A DNA stretch of 64,000 bases from Catenuloplanes niger (GTDB taxonomy: Bacteria > Actinomycetota > Actinomycetes > Mycobacteriales > Micromonosporaceae), in assembly GCF_031458255.1 (NCBI RefSeq), contig NZ_JAVDYC010000001.1, positions 2,179,001-2,243,000 of the forward strand, given 5' to 3'. The notes beneath the pieces are model-generated. The model saw nothing but the letters and a program-made list of their open reading frames with translations, had not been told where the DNA came from and ran no database searches. Within the stretch, counting starts at the first letter, position 1, and the number at the start of each line of letters is the position of its first letter. A program made the position numbers and the translations under genes. Shown here piece by piece: positions 1 to 9,269 of the stretch.

Positions 1-98
1 TAACGGGGAGGAGTGAGGGTGCGATAGCCCCGCACAGATGAATGAATAAACGGTCCGGTGAATGGTCGTGCATCTTCCCGCCGTGCAGGTTCCACACC

Positions 99-112
99 CA
101 CCTGATCAGGTG
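99..112. repeat. 14-bp perfect palindrome over the proC stop
   Basis: CACCTGATCAGGTG is a perfect palindrome that contains the proC stop codon and is followed on the plus strand by TTTT. With no loop it is a poor terminator, so it may be chance or a protein site. The preceding 98 bases hold no gene that I can support. Confidence 0.35.
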
Positions 113-918
113 TTTTGCTGCGCCAGCGAGGTCGCGCGATCTCGGGCCGCACCAAGAGCATCCAGCACGGCGGCGCGCAGTCCGTGGCGTTCCAGTTCGG
201 CCAGCGCGGCCGCGGTGGTGCCACCCGGCGACGTGACCGCCTCGCGCAGCGTGACCGGATGTTCGCCGGACTCGCGCAGCATGGTCGCGGAGCCGAGCGC
301 GGTCTGCACCGCCAGCTCGCGCGCGGTCGCCCGGGGCAGGCCGAGCAGCACCCCGGCCTCGATCATCGCCTCGACGAACAGGTAGACGTACGCGGGGCCG
401 GAGCCGGAGACCGCGGTGACCGCGTCCTGCTGCTTCTCCGGCACCCGGAGCACGGCGCCGAGCGGCCGGAACAGCTCCTCGGCCAGTGCCACGTGCTCGT
501 CGGTCGCGTGCGCGCCCGGCGAGATCGCGGAGATCGCGGCGCCGGCCAGCGCGGGCGTGTTGGTCATGACGCGCACCACGGGCGTGCCCTCGGGCAGCCG
601 GCGCGCGAAGAACGCGGTGGTCAGGCCCGCGCAGAGCGAGATCACCAGGGTGCCGGGCCGGACGCTGTCCCTGATCTCGGTCAGCAGCGCGTCGGCGTCC
701 TGCGGCTTGACGCCGATCGCGAGCACGTCGGCCTCGGCCGCGGCGGCGGCGTTGCCCACCACCCGGACGCCGTGCGTGGCGCGCAGCTGTTCGGCGCGCT
801 CGGGGCGGCGCGCGGTGGCCAGCGCACGACCGGCCGGGTGACCGCCGCGCAGCAGTCCGGCCAGCACCAGCTCACCCATCGTCCCGGCGCCCAGCACCGC
901 GACGGTCCGCTCGCTCAC
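106..918 (-). CDS. proC: pyrroline-5-carboxylate reductase
   Basis: Catalyses the last step of proline synthesis in the cytoplasm, NAD(P)H-dependent reduction of 1-pyrroline-5-carboxylate to proline. The 270-residue product has the family length. It opens with a Rossmann nucleotide-binding loop (VAVLGAGTMGE, about residues 6-16), and carries the MTNTPA stretch and the C-terminal signature around AVSGSGPAYVYLFVEAM and SPGGTTAAAL, where the dimer and substrate site are built. The ATG start directly precedes the Rossmann strand, which supports it. It lies on the same strand as, and 63 bases downstream of, the phosphofructokinase gene, so co-transcription is possible. Nothing unusual is seen. Confidence 0.95.
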   Translation of the reverse strand: MSERTVAVLGAGTMGELVLAGLLRGGHPAGRALATARRPERAEQLRATHGVRVVGNAAAAAEADVLAIGVKPQDADALLTEIRDSVRPGTLVISLCAGLTTAFFARRLPEGTPVVRVMTNTPALAGAAISAISPGAHATDEHVALAEELFRPLGAVLRVPEKQQDAVTAVSGSGPAYVYLFVEAMIEAGVLLGLPRATARELAVQTALGSATMLRESGEHPVTLREAVTSPGGTTAAALAELERHGLRAAVLDALGAARDRATSLAQQNT

Positions 919-981
919 CCCGTACCTCCCTGAACACGGTCGTGGTGCGCGTCCCGGCCGGGACGCGCACCACGTGGTCGA

Positions 982-2010
982 TCAGCTGCCGAAGAAGACC
1001 TCGGCCTCGGTGTAGCGCTCCAGCGGGACGGTCTTGAGCTCGCCGGTGCCCTCGATCAGCGGGATGCGCACGATGTCGGTGCCGCGGAGCGCGACCATCT
1101 TGCCGAAGTCGCCCTCGTTCACCGCGTCGATCGCCTGCAGGCCGAAGCGGGTGGAGAGCACCCGGTCGAACGCGGTCGGCGTGCCACCACGCTGGATGTG
1201 GCCGAGCACGACCGTGCGGGCCTCCTTGCCGGTCTTCGCCTCCAGCTGCTCGGCGAGCCACTGGCCGATGCCGCCGAGGCGGACGTGGCCGAAGCTGTCC
1301 AGCTGCTGGTTCTGCAGGACCATCTGGCCCTCCAGCGGCTGCGCGCCCTCGGCGACGACCACGATCGGCGCGTACTCGTGCTGGAAGCGCTTCTCCACGT
1401 ACGCCGCGACCTGGTCGACGTCGAACTCGCGCTCCGGCAGCAGGATGACGTTGGCGCCACCGGCGAGGCCGGCGTGCAGCGCGATCCAGCCCGCGTGGCG
1501 GCCCATGACCTCGACGATCAGCGTGCGGTGGTGCGACTCGGCGGTGGTGTGCAGCCGGTCGATGGCCTCCATCGCGATGTTGACCGCGGTGTCGAAGCCG
1601 AACGTGTAGTCCGTGCCGTTCAGGTCGTTGTCGATCGTCTTCGGGACACCGACGACGTTCACCCCGAGGTCGGACAGCTTGGTCGCGACGCCCAGCGTGT
1701 CCTCGCCGCCGATCGCGATGAGCGCGTCCACGCCGAGGCCGGCGAGGTTCTCCTTGACCCGCTCGACACCGTTCTCGATCTTGAACAGGTTGGTCCGGGA
1801 CGAGCCGAGGATGGTGCCGCCGCGCGGCAGGATGCCGCGGACCTGCTGGATGCCGAGCGGCATGGTCAGACCCTCGAGCGGGCCCTTCCAGCCGTCCCGG
1901 AAGCCCACGAACTCGTGGCCGTAGGCCGTGACACCCTTGCGGACCACGGCGCGGATGACCGCGTTCAGACCGGGGCAGTCGCCGCCGCCGGTGAGCACAC
2001 CGATACGCAT
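982..2010 (-). CDS. pfp: 6-phosphofructokinase, probably pyrophosphate-dependent
   Basis: Phosphorylates fructose 6-phosphate to fructose 1,6-bisphosphate in glycolysis. The ATG at 2010 is chosen because GGAGGG lies nearby and the protein then starts at MRIGVLTGGG, giving 342 residues. GGDCPGLNA (9-17) is the phosphoryl-donor loop, GGEDT (101-105) the second donor loop, and PKTIDNDL (123-130) the catalytic segment with the proton-accepting Asp. Asp at 104 and Lys at 124 are the pair known to mark PPi-dependent enzymes, since ATP enzymes have Gly at 104. The donor is therefore predicted to be pyrophosphate, making the step reversible. This is inference from two residues. If a gene symbol is disputed, pfkA is the family name. 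Confidence 0.92.
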   Translation of the reverse strand: MRIGVLTGGGDCPGLNAVIRAVVRKGVTAYGHEFVGFRDGWKGPLEGLTMPLGIQQVRGILPRGGTILGSSRTNLFKIENGVERVKENLAGLGVDALIAIGGEDTLGVATKLSDLGVNVVGVPKTIDNDLNGTDYTFGFDTAVNIAMEAIDRLHTTAESHHRTLIVEVMGRHAGWIALHAGLAGGANVILLPEREFDVDQVAAYVEKRFQHEYAPIVVVAEGAQPLEGQMVLQNQQLDSFGHVRLGGIGQWLAEQLEAKTGKEARTVVLGHIQRGGTPTAFDRVLSTRFGLQAIDAVNEGDFGKMVALRGTDIVRIPLIEGTGELKTVPLERYTEAEVFFGS

Positions 2011-2155
2011 CTTGGCTCGTCCCTCCACACAACGTGCAAGCTTTTCGGCCGCCTCGGGCAACGCTGCCGCGCGGGCGGGCCGCCATCGCAGACTGTAGTC
2101 GGCGTCACTGAACCGCCCGGAAGCAGACCCCGGCTACACCCGGATGTCATCCGCG

Positions 2156-2659
2156 CTACAGGTTCGGTTCGGTCATCGCTCTCCACCGCGCAAGGTTGTG
2201 GCGCGCGTCCACCAGGGCATCGTGGCGGTCCGCCTCGGCGTCGGGCAGGGGCGGACGGCCCTTGTCGTCCCAGAGCTGGCGCAGATCCTTGGTGAAGCGC
2301 GGGATGGCCCGCGGCAGCGCCGGCATCGCACCCCACAGCTGGGCCAGGACCACGTGGTCGTACGCGGCGAACCAGGCCCACAGGTCGAGTTGCTCGCCGG
2401 TGCGGCCGCGGATCGGCTCGACCAGGAACTGGTAGAGCTCCTCGCGGATCCGTTCGCGTGACTTCCAGGCGGGGTCACCCGGGGAGGGGAGGCGGTCGAG
2501 CACGTTGCGGCGCACCCAGGGCGTGGCCCGCGTACCGTCGAACTCCGTGGAGATCGCGTAGAACTCGCGGCCGTTCTCGTCCACCACGCCGATCGAGACC
2601 AGGTCGATCGTTCGACCATCCTCGATGAACTCACAGTCATAGAAGTAGCGGTATGTCAT
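2156..2659 (-). CDS. RNase AS, 3'-5' exoribonuclease
   Basis: A 167-residue DEDD-fold exonuclease of the Mycobacterium tuberculosis Rv2179c type, which digests adenylate-rich RNA 3' to 5'. The metal-binding acidic residues are visible: DCEF near residue 9, the Asp of AYDHVVLAQLWG in the middle, and HDALVDARHNLARW near the C-terminus. Length matches the family, which is a stand-alone domain. The ATG at 2659 is preceded by GAGGA. It is divergent from the GCS2/ATP-grasp gene across 174 bases that contain a short inverted repeat (GCACCCC 2690-2696, GGGGTGC 2702-2708). In M. tuberculosis the orthologue belongs to the same syntenic block as several genes later in this window. Confidence 0.88.
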   Translation of the reverse strand: MTYRYFYDCEFIEDGRTIDLVSIGVVDENGREFYAISTEFDGTRATPWVRRNVLDRLPSPGDPAWKSRERIREELYQFLVEPIRGRTGEQLDLWAWFAAYDHVVLAQLWGAMPALPRAIPRFTKDLRQLWDDKGRPPLPDAEADRHDALVDARHNLARWRAMTEPNL

Positions 2660-2833
2660 CGCGCACCATCCTCACCCATGCTGATGGTGGCACCCCATCC
2701 AGGGGTGCGTGCGGTGACCCATGATCGGGTAAAGAGGGCCAGTGGGTCGCGCACCTTAACCGGCCCGAAACACAGTCGGCATGTGCCCTGGGAACAGTTC
2801 CCGGACAGTCGGCACCACGAGGTGGGAACGAGA

Positions 2834-5419
2834 ATGGTCGATACTCCGCAAGACGCCACGACGCTTGCCCCGCCGGACCCGAAGCCGGGTTCGCACGCCC
2901 TCACGCTCGGGGTCGAGGAGGAGTTCCACGTCATCGACCTGGACACCCGGGAGCTGGTGCCACGCGCCGGCGAGCTGCTGGAACGGCTGCCGTCCGACTC
3001 GTTCACCGCCGAGCTGCAACGCTCGGTGGTGGAGACGAACACCGCGGTCACCCACACGCTCGACGACCTCCGGGAGGAGATCGTCCGGTTGCGCCGGCTC
3101 GCGGTCGGCGTGGCGGACGCGTCCGGTCTCGGCATCGCCGCGGCCGGCACCGTGCCGCTGCTCAACGGCGACGACCTGGAGATCACGCCCACCGCGCGCT
3201 TCCGGCACATGCTCGACGAGTACCAGATGCTCGCCCGGGAGCAGCTGATCTGCGGCGCCCAGGTGCACGTCGGCATCGACGACCGCGACCTGGCCGTGGC
3301 CGTGGCACAGCGGGTGCAGCCGGTGCTGCCGTCGCTGCTCGCGCTCTCCGCCAGCTCGCCGTACTGGATGGGGCAGGACAGCGGGTACGCGAGCGTCCGC
3401 TCGCTCGTCTGGCAGCGCTGGCCCACGGCCGGCGACCCCGGGCAGGTCAACAGCGCGGCCGACCACGACGCGCTGGTCCGCGAGCTGATCGCGACGGAGA
3501 CGATCAGCGACCCCGCGATGATCTACTTCGACGTCCGGCCGTCCGCGCACGTGCCCACGGTCGAGCTGCGGATCACCGACGCCAGCTCGGACGTGGAGAC
3601 CGTGGTGCTGCTGGCCGGCCTGTTCCGGGCCGTGGTCCGGCAGGAGATCGACCGGGTGCGCGCGGGTACGCCGTACACGCCGGCCCGGCCGCCGGTGCTG
3701 CGCGCCGCGCTCTGGCGGGCCGCGCGCTCCGGCCTGGAGGGCGACCTGATCGACCTGCCGCGCGGCCCGAAGCCGGTGCCCGCGGCCGAGGCGCTGCGCC
3801 GGCTCACCTCCGGCCTGCGGCCCTACCTGGAGGAGGCCGGCGACTGGGACCAGGTCACCGACCTGCTGGAGCGGGCGCTGCGGCAGAGCAGCGCGGCGGC
3901 CCGGCAGCGGCGCGCGTTCACCCGGCGCGGCCGGCTGGCGGACGTGGTCGACCTGATCCTGGCGGAGACACGCGGCGGCGAGCAGGTGCGCGAGGCCAGC
4001 GCCCCGGCCGGGCGGCTGGCCGACTACGCGAGCGCGGCCGACGAGATGTTCCCGGACACCGGGCCGCCGGCGGCGTACCGCGAGATCGTCGGCGCGCTGG
4101 ACCGGCTCGGCGCGCAGGAGCTGCGGCAGCGCGAGCAGCTCCGGGACGAGGAGCAGCGGGCGCGCGGCGTGACGTTCAGCGTGGCCGGCGAGGCCAGCAC
4201 CCGGTTGTTCCCTTTTGATCTCGTACCGCGGCTGGTCGCCGCGGACGAGTGGACGACGCTGCGCGCCGGGCTCACCCAGCGCGCCCGCGCGCTGGACGCG
4301 TTCCTGCGCGACGTCTACGACGAGCGGTGGGCGGTCAAGGACGGCATCATCCCGGCCTGGGTGGTGGACGGCTCCCCCGGCCTGAAGCCGACCGGCGCGC
4401 TGATGCGGCGGCAGTCCACCCGCGTCCAGGTGGCCGGCATGGACCTGGTCAAGGACCGGCAGACCGGCTGGCACGTGCTGGAGGACAACCTCCGGGTGCC
4501 GTCCGGCATCGGGTACGCGATCCAGAACCGCCGCCTGACCCTCTCCGTGCTGCCGGAGCTGCCGCTGCCGGACAACCTGCTGCCGGTGGACGACACGCCG
4601 GCCATGCTGCGCCGCGCGCTGGTCGCGGCCGCGCCGCCGGCCGCGGGCAACGACCCGTCGATCGTGGTGCTGAGCCGGGGCCCGGAGGACTCGGCGTGGT
4701 TCGAGCACCGGCTGCTCGCGCTGGAGATGGGCGTGCCGGCCGCGGTCAGCACGGACCTGCAGGTGGAGGACGGCCGGGTGATCCTGGTCCAGCAGGGGCG
4801 GCGGCAGCGGGTGGACGTGATCTACCTGCGGATGGACGAGGACGAGCTGCTGCACGCGCCGGGCGCGGACGGCATGCCGCTGGGCTGGCCGATCCTCTCC
4901 GCGGTGCACACCGGCCGGGTCGCGGTCGCGAACGCGCTGGGCAACGGCGTCGGCGACGACAAGGCGATCTACGCGTACGTGCCGAAGTTCATCGAGTACT
5001 ACCTGAGCGAGAAGCCGCTGCTCGCGGACGTGCCGACCTATCTGGGCGGCGTGCCGGAGCAGTGCGAGGAGATCCTGCGCCGGCTCGGCGAGCTGGTGGT
5101 CAAGCCGGTCGACGGGTACGGCGGCGACCGCGTGGTGATCGGCCCCTACGCGTCGGACAGCGAGCTGACCGCGCTGCGGCGGCAGGTCACGGCCGCGCCG
5201 CACCGGTGGATCGCGCAGGAGGTGGTCTCGCTCTCCACCCACCCGGTCTTCGACGGCCACCGGCTCGCGCCGCGGCACGTGGACCTGCGCGCGTTCGTCT
5301 TCCTCGGCGAGGGCGCCGAGGTGGGCTCGGCCGCGCTGACCCGGGTGGCGCCGGAGGACAGCCTGATCGTCAACTCGTCCCGGGGCGGCGGCGCGAAGGA
5401 CACCTGGCTGCTCGGGTGA
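2834..5419 (+). CDS. GCS2-type carboxylate-amine ligase fused to circularly permuted ATP-grasp
   Basis: An 861-residue two-domain amidoligase. Residues about 20-385 are a glutamate-cysteine ligase family 2 (YbdK-like) domain: LGVEEEFHVID at 25-35, then VETNTAVTHTL, QVHVGI and VELRITDAS. Residues about 430-861 form a circularly permuted ATP-grasp domain with SGIGYAIQNR, NALGNGVGDDKAIYAYVPK, VVKPVDGYGGDRVVIG and the terminal NSSRGGGAKDTWLL. The alpha-E helical domain often found after this ATP-grasp is absent. The ATG at 2834 is chosen because GAGGTGGG lies seven bases upstream; a longer frame starts at 2678 but adds residues outside the family. It heads a same-strand cassette with an amidotransferase and an S9 peptidase. 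Family knowledge suggests ATP-dependent amide or peptide bond formation; the product is unknown. Confidence 0.85.
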   Translation: MVDTPQDATTLAPPDPKPGSHALTLGVEEEFHVIDLDTRELVPRAGELLERLPSDSFTAELQRSVVETNTAVTHTLDDLREEIVRLRRLAVGVADASGLGIAAAGTVPLLNGDDLEITPTARFRHMLDEYQMLAREQLICGAQVHVGIDDRDLAVAVAQRVQPVLPSLLALSASSPYWMGQDSGYASVRSLVWQRWPTAGDPGQVNSAADHDALVRELIATETISDPAMIYFDVRPSAHVPTVELRITDASSDVETVVLLAGLFRAVVRQEIDRVRAGTPYTPARPPVLRAALWRAARSGLEGDLIDLPRGPKPVPAAEALRRLTSGLRPYLEEAGDWDQVTDLLERALRQSSAAARQRRAFTRRGRLADVVDLILAETRGGEQVREASAPAGRLADYASAADEMFPDTGPPAAYREIVGALDRLGAQELRQREQLRDEEQRARGVTFSVAGEASTRLFPFDLVPRLVAADEWTTLRAGLTQRARALDAFLRDVYDERWAVKDGIIPAWVVDGSPGLKPTGALMRRQSTRVQVAGMDLVKDRQTGWHVLEDNLRVPSGIGYAIQNRRLTLSVLPELPLPDNLLPVDDTPAMLRRALVAAAPPAAGNDPSIVVLSRGPEDSAWFEHRLLALEMGVPAAVSTDLQVEDGRVILVQQGRRQRVDVIYLRMDEDELLHAPGADGMPLGWPILSAVHTGRVAVANALGNGVGDDKAIYAYVPKFIEYYLSEKPLLADVPTYLGGVPEQCEEILRRLGELVVKPVDGYGGDRVVIGPYASDSELTALRRQVTAAPHRWIAQEVVSLSTHPVFDGHRLAPRHVDLRAFVFLGEGAEVGSAALTRVAPEDSLIVNSSRGGGAKDTWLLG

Positions 5420-5621
5420 CGCTCACGGATCGGGAGGAACAGCTCACAGACCGGACTGCCGGAGTCCGGGCCCGGGTACACGCACCGTTCTGAACAGCGG
5501 CAACGCTGCGCTGCGTGTTCGACCATTTACGGTGCCGTCACACTCCGGTAATGCGGTCTACGCAATCTAGACAGGTCGGCCGCACGGTGGCGGTGCCCAT
5601 CACCTGTATGGGAGGTCTGTC

Positions 5622-7394
5622 ATGTGCGGAATAGGTGGCGAATTCAGATACGACGGCACCGCGCCGGGCCCTGAGGCGGTCCGGCGCATGCTGCCGTGCC
5701 TGGAGTCCCGGGGCCCGGACGGGGAGGGCCTCTGGGCCGAGGGACCCGCCGCGCTCGGCCACCGCCGCCTCGCGATCATCGATCTGTCCGACGAGGGCGC
5801 GCAGCCGATGGTCGACGACGAACTCGGCCTGGCCATGGTCTTCAACGGTTGTGTCTACAACTACCGGCAGCTGCGTACCGAGCTGCAACAGGCGGGCTAC
5901 ACGTTCCGCTCCACCTCGGACACCGAGGTGATCATGAAGGCGTACCACCGGTGGGGCGTGCGCTGCGTCGAGCGCTTCTACGGCATGTTCGCGTTCGCGA
6001 TCGTCGAGCGGGAGACCGGCACGCTGGTGCTCGGCCGCGACCGGCTCGGCATCAAGCCGCTCTACTACGCCGAGACCGCGGGCGGCCTGCGGTTCGCCTC
6101 CACGCTGCCGGCGCTGCTCGCGGCCGGCGGCGTGAACACCGAGCTGGACCCGGTCGCGCTGCACCACTACATGACGTTCCACTCCGTGGTGCCGGCGCCG
6201 ATGACCATCCTGCGCGGCGTCCGGAAGCTGCCGCCGGCCACGGTCCGGGTGATCACCTCGGACGGCCGGCACTCGGACACGGTCTACTGGGAGCCGGTGC
6301 ACGCCCGGACCTCGATCATGACGCCGGACGAGTGGCAGGACGCGCTGATGACGCGGCTGCGCACCGCGGTCGAGCGGCGGATGGTCGCGGACGTGCCGGT
6401 CGGCGTGCTGCTCTCCGGTGGGCTGGACTCCAGCCTGATCGTGGCGCTGCTGGCCGAGCAGGGCCAGACCGGGCTGACCACGTTCAGCATCGGCTTCGAG
6501 TCGGCCGGCGGCGAGAGCGGCGACGAGTTCTTCTACTCCGACCTGATGGCGCGCCGGTTCGGCACCACGCACCACAAGATCAAGATAGGCGCGGACCGGT
6601 TCCAGCCCGCGGTGCACGACACGATCGCGGCGATGAGCGAGCCGATGGTCAGCCACGACTGCGTCGCGTTCTTCCTGCTCAGCCAGGAGGTCGCGAAGCA
6701 CATCAAGGTGGTCCAGTCCGGGCAGGGCGCGGACGAGATCCTGGCCGGCTACGACTGGTACCCGCCGCTCGCCGGGGTACCCCGGGAGCAGGCCGCCGAG
6801 GCGTACGCCCGGGTCTTCTTCGACCGCCGGCACGCCGAGTTGATGGAACAGCTGTCCCCCGAATGGGCGTTGGGCACGGACGCCAGTCTGGAGTTCGTGC
6901 GGTCGCACTTCGCCCGCCCCGGCGCGGAGACCGCGCTGGACGCGGCGTTGCGCCAGGACAGCACGGTCATGCTGGTGGACGATCCGGTCAAACGGGTGGA
7001 CAACATGACTATGGCGTGGGGGCTGGAGGCCCGCGTACCCTTCCTGGATCACGAGGTGGTCGAACTCGCGGCGGCCATGCCTGGAGAGCTCAAACTCGCC
7101 GACGGCGGCAAGGGCATCCTGAAGGCCGCCGCCCGGGGCGTGGTCCCGGACGAGGTGATCGACCGGCCGAAGGGTTACTTCCCGGTGCCGGCGATCCGCC
7201 ACCTCTCGGGCCCCCTGCTCGACGACGTGCGGGACGCCCTCTCCGCATCGGCCGCCCGCCAGCGGGGACTCTTCCGCAAGGAGTACGTGACCGAGCTGCT
7301 CGACGCGCCGAACGAGGCGCGCACCACGCTCGGCTCGAACGCGCTGTGGCAACTGGGATTGCTGGAGCTCTGGCTCCAGCGGATCGGGGTGTAG
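5622..7394 (+). CDS. asparagine synthase-type amidotransferase (N-acetylglutaminylglutamine amidotransferase-like)
   Basis: A 590-residue glutamine-dependent amidotransferase. After Met removal Cys2 of MCGIGGEF is the Ntn nucleophile that releases ammonia from glutamine. RGPDGEGLW and FNGCVYNYRQLR follow in the glutaminase domain, and VGVLLSGGLDSSLI is the PP-loop that adenylates the carboxylate. The N-terminus and the length resemble the enzyme that amidates the osmoprotectant dipeptide N-acetylglutaminylglutamine more than housekeeping AsnB, but I cannot confirm this without alignment. GGGAGG stands just before the ATG. It lies between an amidoligase fusion and an S9 peptidase that starts directly after its stop, so the three probably act in one pathway. 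Confidence 0.85.
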   Translation: MCGIGGEFRYDGTAPGPEAVRRMLPCLESRGPDGEGLWAEGPAALGHRRLAIIDLSDEGAQPMVDDELGLAMVFNGCVYNYRQLRTELQQAGYTFRSTSDTEVIMKAYHRWGVRCVERFYGMFAFAIVERETGTLVLGRDRLGIKPLYYAETAGGLRFASTLPALLAAGGVNTELDPVALHHYMTFHSVVPAPMTILRGVRKLPPATVRVITSDGRHSDTVYWEPVHARTSIMTPDEWQDALMTRLRTAVERRMVADVPVGVLLSGGLDSSLIVALLAEQGQTGLTTFSIGFESAGGESGDEFFYSDLMARRFGTTHHKIKIGADRFQPAVHDTIAAMSEPMVSHDCVAFFLLSQEVAKHIKVVQSGQGADEILAGYDWYPPLAGVPREQAAEAYARVFFDRRHAELMEQLSPEWALGTDASLEFVRSHFARPGAETALDAALRQDSTVMLVDDPVKRVDNMTMAWGLEARVPFLDHEVVELAAAMPGELKLADGGKGILKAAARGVVPDEVIDRPKGYFPVPAIRHLSGPLLDDVRDALSASAARQRGLFRKEYVTELLDAPNEARTTLGSNALWQLGLLELWLQRIGV

Positions 7395-9269
7395 ATGACC
7401 GCTGAGCTCGGGGGCGCGACCACGCTGCCCGGACCCGTCGTTCCCGCACTGGCCGTGCCGCCGCCCGGCGGCCCCGCGCCGATGCCACCCGGCTGGTCCC
7501 CGACGACCTGTGACAGCTGGTCACCGAGCCTGGCGCCGGACGGCGGCCGGGTGGTGTTCGTCTCCGATCTCAGCGGCGCGCCGCGGGTCTGGGTGCGGGA
7601 CACCCGGACCGGCGCGGACCCGATACTCCTGCCCACCGGCGACGAACCGGTCACGCGCGTCACCTGGTCGCCGGACGGCGAGTGGATCGTCTACGTGTCG
7701 ACGCCGGGTGGCGCGCCCCGGGCGGAGGCCTGGGCGATCCGCCCGGACGGCACGCAGAACCGGCAGATCGCCGGCTTCGACGGTACGACCGTGCTGCTCG
7801 GCGACTGGCTCCCCGGCTCCTCGCGGCTGACCGTCACGGAGACCGGGGCGACCGCGTGCGCGATGGTGCTGGACGTGGCCACCGGCGCGCGGCGGGAGCT
7901 GTGCACCGGCGAGATGCTCTACCTGCTGGACGTGACCGCGGACGAGTCCCGGGCGCTGCTGCGCCGTGGGCCGCGCAGCGCCCGCTGGCTGGAGGTGCTG
8001 GACGTCGCGACCGGCAAGGCCGAGCCGCTGCCGCTGACCGGCGGCAACACCGACCGTGGGTGGTTCGCGGACGGCGGGGCGACCGTGCTGGCCCGGACCG
8101 ACGCGCACTCCGACCTGGCGACGCTGGTCGCGGTGACCGGCGGCGAGGTGGTCGAGCTGGCCCGGCGCCCGGACGCGGAGCTGGAGGACTTCGCGGTCAC
8201 CCAGGACCGGAGCGCGGTCGCGCTGCTCTGGAACCGGTACGGCGGCGTGAGCGAGCTGGCGCTGCTGGACCTGGCCACGCGCGAGCAGCGGGCGCTGCCG
8301 CCGCCGGCCGGGGACGTCTTCGAGGGCTGCGCGTTCGCCGGGGACGGCGGGCTGCTGGCGCTGGTGGTGCAGAGCGCGATCCAGCCCCGGACGATCTGGC
8401 TGATCGACCCGGCGCTGGGCGAGGGCCACGCGCTCGGCGACGACCCGACCGCGCCGGCCACCCCGGTGCCGGGCGAGCCGAGCTGGCCGGTGGTGATCGC
8501 ACCGCAGCTCTGCGACCTGCGCTCCGGCGACGGGCTGGCGATCTCCGGGTGGCTCTACCGGCCCGACGGTGAGCACGACGGGCCGTGGCCGACCGTGATC
8601 AGCCTGCACGGCGGGCCGGAGTGGCAGTGGCGGCCGGCGCACAACCCGCTGTTCCAGGCGCTGCTCGCGCGCGGGCTGGCCGTGTTCGCGCCGAACGTGC
8701 GCGGGTCGACCGGGTTCGGGCGCAGCTTCGTGGACGCGGACAACCGGGCCGGGCGGTACGGCGCGATCGCGGACGTCGCCGCGTGCGTGGAGTACCTGGT
8801 GAGCAGCGGGATCGCGGACCCGGACCGGATCGGGTGCATCGGCCGGTCGTACGGCGGGTACCTCACGCTGACCGCGCTGACCACGTTCCCGGAGCTGTTC
8901 GCGGCCGGGGTGAGCGAGTGCGGCATGTCCGACTTCGCGTCGTTCTACGAGCGCACCGAGCCGTGGATCGCGGCCGCCGCGGTCAGCAAGTACGGGCACC
9001 CGGAGCACGACCGGGAGCTGCTGCGCGACCTGTCACCGCTGCACCGGATGGACCGGCTGCGCGCGCCGCTGCTGCTGGTGCACGGCGCGAACGACACCAA
9101 CGTGCCGGTGTACGAGTCCGAGCAGGTGCTGGAGGCGCTGCGCGGGCGCGACGACGTGCCGCACGACTATCTGCTGCTGCCCGGCGAGGGCCACGACTTC
9201 CTGGCCCGCACGTCCCGGCAGACCGCGATCGACGCGACGGCACAGTGGCTGGCGACGCACCTCTCATGA
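7395..9269 (+). CDS. S9 family peptidase (prolyl oligopeptidase-like)
   Basis: A 624-residue serine peptidase with an N-terminal beta-propeller made of TolB-like repeats (SPDG and WSPDGEWIVYVS-type blades, residues about 30-380) and a C-terminal alpha/beta-hydrolase domain. The catalytic triad is readable as Ser485 in GRSYGGY, Asp567 in HGANDTNVP and His600 in GEGHDF. No signal peptide is seen, so it should be cytoplasmic. The ATG follows the amidotransferase stop without a gap, implying one mRNA and coupled translation. Acylaminoacyl- or dipeptidyl-peptidase activity is typical of the family. In this cassette it could trim or recycle the small peptide product, which is inference. It converges with the next gene with six bases between the stop codons. 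Confidence 0.9.
   Translation: MTAELGGATTLPGPVVPALAVPPPGGPAPMPPGWSPTTCDSWSPSLAPDGGRVVFVSDLSGAPRVWVRDTRTGADPILLPTGDEPVTRVTWSPDGEWIVYVSTPGGAPRAEAWAIRPDGTQNRQIAGFDGTTVLLGDWLPGSSRLTVTETGATACAMVLDVATGARRELCTGEMLYLLDVTADESRALLRRGPRSARWLEVLDVATGKAEPLPLTGGNTDRGWFADGGATVLARTDAHSDLATLVAVTGGEVVELARRPDAELEDFAVTQDRSAVALLWNRYGGVSELALLDLATREQRALPPPAGDVFEGCAFAGDGGLLALVVQSAIQPRTIWLIDPALGEGHALGDDPTAPATPVPGEPSWPVVIAPQLCDLRSGDGLAISGWLYRPDGEHDGPWPTVISLHGGPEWQWRPAHNPLFQALLARGLAVFAPNVRGSTGFGRSFVDADNRAGRYGAIADVAACVEYLVSSGIADPDRIGCIGRSYGGYLTLTALTTFPELFAAGVSECGMSDFASFYERTEPWIAAAAVSKYGHPEHDRELLRDLSPLHRMDRLRAPLLLVHGANDTNVPVYESEQVLEALRGRDDVPHDYLLLPGEGHDFLARTSRQTAIDATAQWLATHLS

Noticed and set aside
2756-5278. 840-codon minus-strand frame opposite the GCS2/ATP-grasp gene
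   Set aside because: Composition dominated by Arg, His and Gln, typical of antisense frames, and it fully overlaps a clear enzyme gene.
5538-7352. 604-codon minus-strand frame opposite the amidotransferase gene
   Set aside because: Antisense shadow; no ribosome site and no recognisable domain.
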